Source of the DNA: Rachycentron canadum
Taxonomy: Eukaryota; Chordata; Actinopteri; Carangiformes; Rachycentridae
DNA length: 64,000 nt
NCBI GenBank assembly: GCA_038496675.1
Contig: CM076659.1
Span: 12,622,565 to 12,686,564 of the forward strand
Direction: 5' to 3'
In this document: one piece after another, positions 38,751 through 48,298 of the stretch
Layout of the letters: every line of letters starts with the position of its first letter
Numbering within the stretch: the stretch's first letter is position 1
Notes under the pieces: model-generated
The model's database searches: none
What the model was told of the DNA's origin: nothing
What the model saw: only the letters and a program-made list of their open reading frames with translations
Made by a program: the position numbers and the translations under genes

Positions 38751-39879
38751 AAATATCCATTGTTGAAGGATTGAGTACACTGATTTAGCAAAGCAAGGTC
38801 ATAAGTCAAATGACTGAAAAAACAGAGAGATGTGTGGACGAAATCAAGTTCAAGTTAATAACCTATGAATTGTTACAAGACATCTGACAATAGATAGCAC
38901 TGTAGTCATGTAAATGCTTGTATATGTTTGTATCCATTAACTACTGCCAGTGTAATCACAGGAGAGAATGAGGGTTAGTCTAGAACATCATTGTATACAC
39001 TGTGGCAGTTTTATTACCTAAACCTTCTTTCTCATACCAACCACTTTCCAAGCCGTCCATTAATAGGCAAAACTCAATTTGCACTCCAACATTATGTTCT
39101 CAGACTAAGTATGGTATTACGGTGAAAGACTGCAGTACTGCTGAGAATAGAAGATAATTTTCCTGTGAACCGTGAATCAGAACATTGTTTATCTTGGATT
39201 CACTGCCTTGAGGGAGGGTTGACTACTCTATAGCAGCAGGCAGCGTATTGTGACAAGCATGTATTTGTAAAACTAAAGTTTGAATGTTGAGACATAGTAA
39301 GTAGAAAAGTTCTCTAGAGAAATGATTGATGGTGAACAGCAGAGTGGCCAGATTGGGGAAACAGGCTGCCATTGAGTGGACGACACTATTAGAAAAATAT
39401 GTAATTACTGAAACTACCTGAATGGAAAAACAGTGCAACACAAAACACACAACACCAGCTCAAACCCTCATATCAAATGTCAGATCAAGTGACAGTAATT
39501 AAGAATGGCCCGTTTCCTGTACTCAGTACAAACTGCACACCTGCAGAATTAAAATAAATATTAAATATACAAATATTTTCAGACAAATTAGGACTATGGA
39601 CTATGTTGAGAGCATCACTCTGGCCTATTTAAAGAAGTCAGCGGAAACTAAAAGATGTCTAGAGCACAGACTCACTCCCCTCTCCCTCATTTGACAGTGT
39701 ACAGTAGTAGTGTGTGGGAGTCTGGCTGGCCAACACCGTCTCTCCAGGGTGCCAGCAAATTCTCTAGTGGGCCGAGGAGCCAGCTTGAAATAAATACATG
39801 TCCGTTTTCAGCCAAGGAATTATACGGACCTCTTGATCTTTCGCAGGCAACTGCAGTAAACCCCCGAGGTGTACCCAAA

Positions 39880-40860
39880 CCCCCTAGCAACAAAATCTGA
39901 TTGATTATATTATTGTCCAAGCTAGGGACATGCATGGTGTACATCTTGCAAGGGCAATGACCAGTACAGATGGACGCTGGACAGACCATCATCTCATCTG
40001 CTCAATTATGGTCATCAGGCTAAAGCCCAAAAGAAGAAGAAAGAAAAAGCAACACTGCAAATCCACAGTCCTTTTGTGCCTGGCAGGTGGATATCGTTTA
40101 CCAAGCCAAAAAGGAAGCTCAGTCCAGAGCAGAGTCCTTTGTCCAGCGCCAGGTAATGGAACAAATGGTGTTTATGGACTGCAGCTCCAACCCCTTCTGG
40201 TCAGAAACTATTTGACCCTTTTGTCTGAAAGACAAAACATCCTGAAATCTATTCAAGGTTTGAGCATCTAAATGATATTGTCATTGCCACACACAGAAAA
40301 TACTGCTCAGCACATCCTTGTTACAAACATGTTTTTGCAATGAGGCCCAAAGTCCACCATCACTCCCCACCAGATATCTGCTGTACCTGAGGGGCTTTTG
40401 CAAAGCTCCGCAGGAGAGTCTGCATGCAAAAACCAAACTGTTGGTGTACTATGCAGCCAGAGTTTTATATGGAGCAAAGACCTGACTACCTACAGTAGAC
40501 ATATCAGAGTCCTGGAGCCTTGAGTATTAGCTGGAAAGAGAAGAGGACCAACAGCGGTGTTCTTGACAAAGCATCGCTTTGCATTGCCAACACTATCGTT
40601 AAACACCAGCTGAACTGAAAAGGCCATGTAATACAAACTCCTGATACAACTCCTACAAAAGGTCCTCAACTCAACTAACCAGCACTGGGAGGTAAGAAAA
40701 AAGATCGACCTCAAAAAAAGAATCAAGCACGGCAAAGAAAGGGGAGAGTCCCGGGCCCCTAAAAAGGTTTCCCCACATTTCACTTTGAGCATCGCACATC
40801 AGTGAAAAAGTTGTGGTTTCAGAATTGGCCTCTTCAGTCACAATAAGGACCCTTCAAGAC
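39880..40860 (+). mobile_element. Decayed non-LTR retrotransposon (LINE) fragment
   Basis: Broken frames match a LINE polyprotein. Near 39920-40060 is the C-terminal part of an endonuclease domain (HLARAMTSTDGRWTDHHLIC then a basic KPKRRRKKKQ). After a gap without match come reverse-transcriptase-end pieces: AFAKLRRRVCMQKP and TKLLVYYAARVLYGAKT (about 40390-40480), TTYSRHIRVLEP, and ISWKEKRTNSGVLDKASL to IVKHQLN (about 40525-40618). A weak SHNK-type end follows near 40840. Stops and frameshifts are many and the catalytic core is missing. The LINE clade is not certain. Confidence 0.7.
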
Positions 40861-41403
40861 GACCATCTCACACAACATAGAGTGATCACACATGATGATC
40901 AGCAACTGAGGTCGTGATCTGGTTAGTTTTCTTTGGACCTCTCAAATCTGCAGAAGCTGTTGTGGCAAGAATTAGTAGCAAGTAATCAGCACTGGCACAG
41001 CCACTTTATGATTTTATAAATAAAATACAATTTTATCCAGACTTCAAAGAGAAATGACATTTTTTGTATTAAATTTGGTAAAAAGTGGTAGCCATGAGAG
41101 TCAGGGACAAACATCAACGTTAACTTTTCTGACATAGTTCGGAGGGTTTTTTGCGTTTCACTTTTGTCTGTACTCTTCTCACTGGCTGGGAATTAGCATT
41201 AAAAAAAAAAAAGTTTTTAAATTCACATTTCTGAGAAAACCACAATTGAAACCACATTTCAAGGCACTTTAAATCTGCAATAAAGGATTTTTTTGCCCAA
41301 TGAAAACAAGTTGTGAACACACTATTTATGTACAATTACTTATCATCACAGGTCTCATTTAAGATATTATTGAATTTGGAGTTGTGTTTCTGACCGCCCA
41401 GTA

Positions 41404-41520
41404 AATGAAGTCTTGTTTTAGCTCTGTTTTTGGTTTCCTGAGAAAAATCTCTCTCTTTAACTGCTAAATGCTTCACTGTTCAGCAGCTAGCCACCAACTG
41501 TTACTGTCCTTGCAGGTAGT
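41404..41520 (-). repeat. Family B dispersed repeat, copy 4 (reverse orientation)
   Basis: The reverse complement reads GTTGGTGGCTAGCTGCTGAA, then GCATTTAGCAGTTAAAGAGA and AAAACAGAGCTAAAAC, matching the core of the other copies on the opposite strand. Confidence 0.5.
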
Positions 41521-42014
41521 GTATAGGGGCCTGTAGAGTTTAAGTTGAATATTATAAGTGTGTGTCAGAAAGATTGTTAATGTGGCTACATGAAGCTAGA
41601 AAACTGAAGTCTAAGGGTATGTATGTTAGTCAAAAATCTCAAATGCAGCTATTTATTAACAGACTGACTTTAGACAACTGGGTGGATGAGTCTAAAGTTT
41701 GAAATGTCAGCAAAACACATTTGAAGGTTAGGAGGCCCAGAGTGAGCCGAACGAATGCAGGAAATAACCATGTCCAACGTACCTCTTGTAGGTGGAGTGC
41801 ACAAATAGTGGTGGAAGCACAAGCACATTTGAGGGAGAGACCTCCCCTCAACGTACAGGCTCTATTCATGCAACTCAATGTGTCCACCTGCTGGCTGTTG
41901 GTGGGTCTGCCATGACGTCATCTATTGGCACGCTAAACTGACACCATCTGCAACTTGTGATAAATTGTTAAAGACAGAATCTATCAACAAACCAAATACA
42001 TTATAGTAAAATGG

Positions 42015-42020
42015 TTTATT
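42015..42020 (-). terminator. Polyadenylation signal AATAAA of sgms1
   Basis: Minus-strand AATAAA with a GT-rich downstream element about 30-40 bases further on; the most distal good signal before the intergenic repeats. Confidence 0.55.
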
Positions 42021-43033
42021 CAAAAGCGTCCCAAGGAATCCTCGATCATATCTTACAAATGTGTGGTATATGCACAAACAAAACAACAAAGTGGGTGAGA
42101 GGTTTGCAGAGAAACATACAGAATAAACAACTTATTTATTGGAGACAAAATATTTCAACTTGATTGGCAGACTAGAAGACAAACATGTAATCCAACCATC
42201 ATCCTTATCAGAGAACTCAAACATCACTAGAGAGTCATGTTTCAACCATGACTACAAATATAATCTGAAACCAAATATGTGATTAAATTACTATGCTCTT
42301 AAAAACTAAGAACCTGTTCTCCATAAAAGTAAAATGATTGGACAATGCTCCTGGAAGAAGGGGGTGAAATTTGTCTAAAACATGAATACTCTCATTGGTT
42401 TTATAAGCCCACATTGAAAAAACTGTATTTTCCCATTTTCTCCCTTTGACAATGTTGAAATAATCACGTTATCATGATTTATTTGGACTTCGAAATAATG
42501 TAAAGCTTAGTGCAGTTTTTCTCTCAACAAACCTAATCTGTTTCATTTGAAATTCAAGGTTCACATAATGAGTAAAATATTGTCCTTATAGAGGAATTTG
42601 TGTAATAGCCAGTCTCTACAGTTCATTCAAAGTTACACAAAGAAAAGTCAACGTGTACATGCGTATGATTAGGATCATCAATAAAGACGCAGTTTCACAT
42701 TCATGGAAATCAATGTTTGCACACATATGCCCAAATATATAACCAGCTCTGCGCATCATGCTTCAGTTTGTTCCCCACATATAAGTTCCACATTGACTGT
42801 TTTGCTACTTCTAGAAGAAGGATCAGTTTTGGCGTCATAAGTATAATGTAAGATGCAGTCTTTAAACTGAAAGGTAGCAGCTTGATTTTGTACAAGACAA
42901 ACCATACAAAACATACAGATTCATTACAGACATGCTCAGAAACTTTGCCTGAAGCTTCTGTTTTTACAACTTTGACATTCCCTAAACTCAGCACAAGCGT
43001 CATGTCAAACATTTTCCTCCACATCTTGTTAAT

Positions 43034-43059
43034 AAAAAAAAAAAAAAAAAAAAAAAAAA
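43034..43059. repeat. Poly-A tract in the sgms1 3' UTR
   Basis: 26 A on the plus strand, a U tract in the sgms1 mRNA. Confidence 0.9.
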
Positions 43060-44303
43060 GTTACAAGAAAAGACAGCAATGAGGATAATTCTGCTTTTGA
43101 ATTGGGACTCAATGTGGGGAACAAGATCAGGGCTCATCATCTCCTGAGCAAATACATGTCCAGGTCGAGAACCACTTGCACCTTGAGAGTTTCCTTACAC
43201 AATTTCCAATCAGGCAGTAATGTTTAAATGTAAGGGTGGAAAACAAAACTAGCAGAAAATAGCGGTGTCACTGACTGGGCTTCAAACATGGCTGGTGTTG
43301 GTTAAAGACTGGTTAGTACAAATTAAATGTTACAGACATAAAAAATACAATTAACAGTCATTTTCTCTGTTAGAACAGCATTAACCAACTAAGCACAAAC
43401 TGACATCATAAAACATCAATAAATAAACGGGACATTTCACTCACTGCAATTAATTTTGGGAAGACCAATCTTCTAGTAAGGCTGGCGTAGTTGTTTTTAC
43501 ATTCATGGGAACGAGACTCAACTAAGTACCACCTTGAACCGTGGCGTGATCACACCCGCGGCAGCGAGATACAAGACACATAGTACTTGAACTGTTTTAC
43601 AATCAAGCTAAGAAAGGCACTGGAGTAATGTTAAACCACATTAGATTCTTATGCTCTCAGTTATCCATCTTGAAAAAGGTAAAAATCTAAAAATCTTTTG
43701 TTGGACATCATTTGTTTTTTGAAAAATAAAGTTTGACATACTTAGAAAAATTATTTTTTGCACCTTTGACTCATTTTAGCAAGGACAGTTTACAAAAAGT
43801 AATTTGCTATCAAAAAGAAAATGGCATTATGGCATTTTGGTTATCAAATAAGCATTTGATTGACACTATCTGCACTAAAAATCTTGTAAGAACATGAGGA
43901 CATTAACTATGGTTTTGTGCTGAGAAGAAGAAAACGTATTTAAGTCCTTATGGCCAAAAACTTTTGAGTTTGTTTGTTGAAATGCTTCATAGATCTGCTA
44001 CAAAAGCAGAAACTGTTATGTGGCCCATGAATAGGAAGAGACACAAAACAAATATAAATTAGTGCTGCGTATTAGCAAATACTATCAGAAGGTAAGGACA
44101 ACAAAGGAAATATACATAGATACACACAAGGAAAAAAAAAAAATATTAGTTGGGTCACAGTGCTACCCATTTACCCATTTGGAAAGGGATGTGTCTGTTA
44201 CCAGACGTGAAAGGACAGCGCTACATTAAACAGTGCCATCTTCCATGGGTAAAAAAACAGCACTTGTGGATGTCACGGTCATCGCCTGCCGTGACAAGAG
44301 GAG

Positions 44304-44480
44304 TCACTGGATATCCAATCTGGTGTACTTCACACCTCGACTCCACTGCAATGTTCGCCATGAAAACGGCAGCTGATAGTTACGAGGGACTGTACCATTG
44401 ACGTTCTCTTCAAAGTACTGGAACAGTCTGTACCACCACACCCGTGAGAACGGGTTACTCTGCGACGTCTCCTTCAGCGA
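44304..44480 (-). CDS. sgms1: sgms1 coding exon 5 (C-terminal tail)
   Basis: Acceptor TGTGTTTCAG|TCGCTG. Encodes 58 residues, SLKETSQSNPFSRVWWYRLF to WSRGVKYTRLDIQ, then TGA. This is the cytosolic tail; the core VWWYR-FQYFE-NV is conserved with mammals, while the last residues differ. Confidence 0.95.
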   Translation of the reverse strand, partial: SLKETSQSNPFSRVWWYRLFQYFEENVNGTVPRNYQLPFSWRTLQWSRGVKYTRLDIQ

Positions 44481-47400
44481 CTGAAACACAAGACACGAGC
44501 GTCATTAAGTCAATGAATACCCAATATCTAATAATATCAAATACACATTTCTTTGCCAGTTAATTTTTAAAGAGATCTTGAACAACTGAACAAAGATTGT
44601 GCTTCAAAATTATGAAGCCATTACTGGGTCAGATATAATATTTTACAAAGAAAAACACAGGGAAAAAGATACCAAGATTTATTAGAGGAACCAAGATGAA
44701 CCGCACTGAATGCATTTGCATGGATGTTATATAATAAATGTATTATAACACACCCATGTGCACTAATTGTTCAATGCTTTTAACTTCAAAAGTCACAAAA
44801 CAGAACAATAGGTGCGTCCCAGCCGAGTTCATCACTTGTTTCTGTCCCATGGAAATACTTCCATTGTTTTCTGAGTATTTGCAATGAATTTGTGCATTTG
44901 GTTGTGTTGCGAGTATTTGCAGTGCGTTTGTGTATTTGCGTACGTGATGTTAAATTGATTCGCATGCGTTTTGTTGCAGTAAGCTGCAGTGAGTTGAGCT
45001 CTCAGGGCCACCGTACAAATGCACTGCACAAACCTTGTGTCAGTACTCCACACGTAACATAACCTGTGCAGGGCTCACCTGCTGGTTGGCCATCGTGTGG
45101 TACCACCAGAAGAGACGTGTAGTGATAAAGTATGCCACCACCACATCCACAGTGTAGTGGTCATGGGCCAAAAGGATGCAGAAAATTCCCACAGCACTTA
45201 AGATCCAGCAAAACCAGTGGTAATACCAGAACCGCTTGGGGGAATCTGCCAGACAAACAAACACAAAGTTACACCAGAGGCTCAACAGTACTGACTGTTG
45301 GCAAAATGGGCCGTTACAGGGAAGGGAATGTGAGCCAGCTGGCGGAAGACCGTTATATTTGCACTCTAAAGTTGAGAACCACTAGATGTCACTGCTGTAT
45401 CAATCAGGTCTATCAACACTAACATGGAAAAGCGTTGCAGGAACACGTGATGAAGCAGAAGATGGAAATCTTGACTCAAAGCTCACATGACAAATTTAAT
45501 CATCTATAAAACTTGACATACAAAGTAAAATGTGACAACTTCTGACCCTTGGACTGTTTGTAACCAACTGGGTGTGCAAACTAAAAGTAAGGCAACTGAA
45601 ATGTATGCTGAAGAAAAGAAAATGGGTTTGTGTCTGAGCAATGTGTTTACACTAACATGTTAGTAAATGTCAAATGCCAAAGTGAGTAGTGCAACACTTG
45701 CAGTATATGTGTCTACATTTCCTCACAGCATTTAGAGAAGTGTTGCAAAACTCAAAAAATGCTGACTTATCAGAGAGAGACAGATGGCATTGAGAATTTG
45801 TAGTATTAACCTGAAGCTCAGTTATGGAATTGAGCATACATATGCATGTTATTCTAGGTACGCCACAGACTTTGAGGGGGTGAGCTCAATTTAAAAAGGC
45901 ACATGTACATTCTCACTAAACATTAACATAAACACAATGGAACTTACACTCCTTGATGAAGAGGTACGTTAATGTTAGCATGACAGTGTGGCCACTGTAC
46001 AAATAATCTCCACACATGGTGTGGGAACCCGTGATAGATAGGCCCCCACCAGCAATCATCTTCATTATTCTTCTTAGCTGTGCCTCCCAGTTCCCGAGAA
46101 GCTGAAAGACACACAGCACAAATATGTCATCTTCAGATAAATCAACAAGTCAAATATCTGCTGATATTAACAGTGCCTCATGTGTAAGCACAGCTACAAT
46201 CAAGTTTTCAAGTCTGGAATGATTTTCCCTCTTCTATATTCTTCTATATATATTTTTGTTTTACTTCTCACAAATCAAACTGTTTCACTTTTCACAGAGA
46301 TCAGAGATATCCTGATGCTCCACCTAAGAAATTAAAGTAATGGTGTAAAAAATACATGGTTACAAGCTAAACCCCTGCATTCAGAGTACAATTGTAAAAG
46401 AGCAATTGTATGAGTAGCAAAAGTGTAAATACTAGTTTTACTTTATGAGGAATGGCTCTTTTCAGAGTGTTGAAGCTTTCAGCACTAACAAGCTTCATGT
46501 GCTGTGTGCTGTTGAAATACTTGAAAGAAAAATCTACTTCAAGTATTTCAAGTGTATTTATCATAAGATCAGTACTTAAGTATTATTCATTTTCACCATT
46601 TCCCCAGAACAAATAACAACCTAAGTAACCTGTTAGCGTCTACATTTGACGCCACCGTGCAGCATCCTCGCACAGGAAGAGGTAGGGCGATGGAAGGCAG
46701 TGTGAAACCATGCCATCTCCCACACTCAGATTGTTGTTGAGATTGACAACCTTAACCCTCACATTTACCCAGCACTAACAGTTTTACCTATAATAGCATG
46801 AACTGAACTTTTAATAAATTTTACAAGACAAATGGTTTTCAACCACTGCTTTTGCTAAAATTAATATTTTGATGAGTATTCACCCATGTTAGTGGAAGTT
46901 AATGTTATAGCAGCATGTGTAAAGATGCATCTAGACAACACACCGCCCACATTGTTTGTCATTTATATTCAACAGGATTGATTAATATCTCTATGAACAA
47001 CTTTAAGTCAATTTAAACACATCATCTGAGTCAGTGGTGAGCACTCAACACCTTTCAACTTACAAAGAGCCTTCCTTTTTTGCTGAATTTGCCCATTCAG
47101 CACATTTGTTGCAAAAGCAGTTAAGACACAAACCTTTCATAGTGCATAGGAGTGTTCATAGGTGAAATGAATGTATGCATTATACCTTTGGAGAGCATTT
47201 AAAGTGCAGCCCAGGAACAGGTAGAGTGGTGATGTACATTGTAATACACCTGTACATATAGAGTGTGCCCACAATGAAAAAGAACCGCCTGCCAATAATT
47301 GACCTGGGGGCGGGGGAGAAAAAGAAAATTAACAACAGAACATTATCATTTAGATAGAATTCTGATTATTTTGTACAGAATACAATAAGAGTGTTTTGTG

Positions 47401-48019
47401 TGTACCTGTGCTTGAGTAGAATCCATTGTATCAGCCACAGTCCCACCAGTAACATACCATTAATCTCACAGATGGAGAAGGCCCACTCCACCCTGTCAAA
47501 CAGGTCGAAGAACTTATCAGGCAGTGGTGGTGTATGCTCTTTTGATGGCACTCTTTCATGGACCACTGAAATGACAACAGTGGTGGTAACAAAGCACACC
47601 ACTGCATAGAAGAATGCTATGCCCGTCTTCCTCCACTCGGCTGGAAACGAGGAGCGCGTTGCTTCCGCTGTAGGAATGGGGATGTGGACCATCTCCATCC
47701 TGAAGTCCTTGCTGCCCAGTGTGCCATTCCTCTGGGGCTTACTAGTCCCGTTAGGTAGACCACCTACATGCCCATTTGCATGACCGTTTTTGTGAGTCTC
47801 CATATGGTTCTCTATCCGCAGTGTCTCCAGTCGCTCCATCATCTGCTGTCCACCATCTGACGACACCAACGAGAGAGGGGGACTCTTGAAATCTGCCTTG
47901 GTGAGCTGAAGCAGGGCAGGGCCGTCTACCTGACGGAGGGCTTCTATGTACTCTAGCATCCCCTCTTTGCTCAGCCAGTCACAGACGTCCTCTGCTGACC
48001 ATGCTGCCACCTTCTTCAT
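44304..48019 (-). CDS. sgms1: Sphingomyelin synthase 1 (complete coding sequence, five exons)
   Basis: Transfers phosphocholine from phosphatidylcholine to ceramide, giving sphingomyelin and diacylglycerol in the Golgi membrane. Coding exons on the minus strand are 48019-47406, 47303-47186, 46101-45948, 45245-45079 and 44480-44304 (TGA included). All junctions are GT-AG and in phase, giving 409 residues (human 413). Residues 5-70 are a SAM domain. Six hydrophobic segments follow (for example 134-153 and 187-203), with the family motifs PPLPDKFFD, RRFFFIVGTLYMYRCITMYI, CGDYLYSGHTV and HDHYTVDVVVAY. The lipid-phosphatase-like triad is H282, H325 and D329, matching human H285, H328 and D332. The N-terminal SAM domain separates SMS1 from SMS2. 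The ATG at 48019 has A at -3; the frame is open upstream to 48215 but has no ATG. Teleosts may have two sgms1 copies; which one this is cannot be decided. Confidence 0.97.
44481..45078 (-). other. sgms1 intron between coding exons 4 and 5
   Basis: 598 bp, non-coding, AT-rich. Around 44860-44950 it has a few near-repeats of the type GTATTTGCA. Nothing else stands out. Confidence 0.85.
45079..45245 (-). CDS. sgms1: sgms1 coding exon 4 (catalytic His and Asp)
   Basis: 167 bp. Acceptor GTCTGGCAG|ATTCC and donor CAG|GTGAGC. Translates (Y)SPKRFWYYHWFCWIL, then the second catalytic motif LLAHDHYTVDVVVAY, to TMANQQ. H325 and D329 complete the triad. Confidence 0.96.
45246..45947 (-). other. sgms1 intron between coding exons 3 and 4
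   Basis: 702 bp non-coding; nothing recognisable inside. Confidence 0.85.
45948..46101 (-). CDS. sgms1: sgms1 coding exon 3 (first catalytic histidine)
   Basis: 154 bp. Acceptor GTCTTTCAG|CTTCTC and donor GAGT|GTAAGT. Translates LLGNWEAQLRRIMKMIAGGG through the catalytic motif CGDYLYSGHTV to YLFIKE(Y). H282 is the first member of the triad. Confidence 0.96.
46102..47185 (-). other. sgms1 intron between coding exons 2 and 3
   Basis: 1084 bp non-coding. 46380-46600 has a TACTTAAGTATT/AAGTATTTCAAGT-type stretch reminiscent of a common fish repeat, too decayed to name. Confidence 0.8.
47186..47303 (-). CDS. sgms1: sgms1 coding exon 2
   Basis: 118 bp. Acceptor CCCCCAG|GTCAAT and donor CAAAG|GTATAA. 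Translates (R)SIIGRRFFFIVGTLYMYRCI then TMYITTLPVPGLHFKCSPK, the family D2 motif. Separated from coding exon 1 by an intron of only 102 bp. Confidence 0.96.
47406..48019 (-). CDS. sgms1: sgms1 coding exon 1: SAM domain to first membrane segments
   Basis: Encodes residues 1-204 plus two bases, ending WILLKH(R). Donor AG|GTACAC. It contains the SAM domain, a charged linker rich in Asn, Gly and His (NGHANGHVGG) and the first two hydrophobic segments. Confidence 0.96.
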
Positions 48020-48298
48020 CTTTGCCAGTGGGCAATTTAGAGGATTAGTACGGTCCTCAGATCGCAGAGGAAGGATCACAAGAGGTTTGGCAGTCTTACG
48101 GAGTAGTAGGAAGCCCTCTCCAGTTTTGGTACATGGTGTTTTTTTGCACCCAGAGGGACCCCCAGCCTCCTCTAGAAATGATGTAGAGAACGTAGGCAGC
48201 GATGTCACTCCGGATTAGGTCCAACAGCTAGATGGTCAACCACAACAGCCTCCTTTGGTGTTCACCTCCCCTCCCCCCCCCCCCCCACACACTGCACC
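48020..48298 (-). other. sgms1: 5' UTR part of the sgms1 ATG exon
   Basis: A strong acceptor on the minus strand, TTTTATTCTTCCTTTAACAG|GG, places the exon start at 48298. The leader is 279 bases and holds a 14-base G run (plus-strand C at 48273-48286) followed by GGGG and GG blocks. The acceptor is inferred from sequence only. Confidence 0.6.

Larger units (their letters stand above)
24954..41995. other. Intergenic region between sgms1 3' end and prkg1 alpha promoter
   Basis: About 17 kb without a recognisable gene. It carries a (CA)n array, four copies of one dispersed repeat family, a SINE with target-site duplications, a decayed LINE and other fish repeat fragments (separate entries). Stretches at 29.4-36.3 kb and 37.1-38.2 kb look like unique AT-rich non-coding DNA. 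No a1cf- or asah2-like coding sequence, the mammalian neighbours here, was seen. Confidence 0.7.
41996..44303 (-). other. sgms1: sgms1 3' UTR with polyadenylation signal
   Basis: About 2.3 kb of AT-rich non-coding sequence after the TGA. A canonical AATAAA on the minus strand lies at 42020-42015, followed by a GT-rich TTTGGTTTGTTG element near 41980, so cleavage is expected around 41996. Other AATAAA-like sites (near 42136) could give shorter ends. It includes a 26-base A tract at 43034-43059 on the plus strand. The end point is inferred. Confidence 0.65.

Noticed and set aside
47406..48208. N-terminal extension of sgms1 starting at 48208
   Set aside because: The codon there is GTG, not ATG, and the added residues match no SMS1. 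The ATG at 48019 aligns with the known family start.
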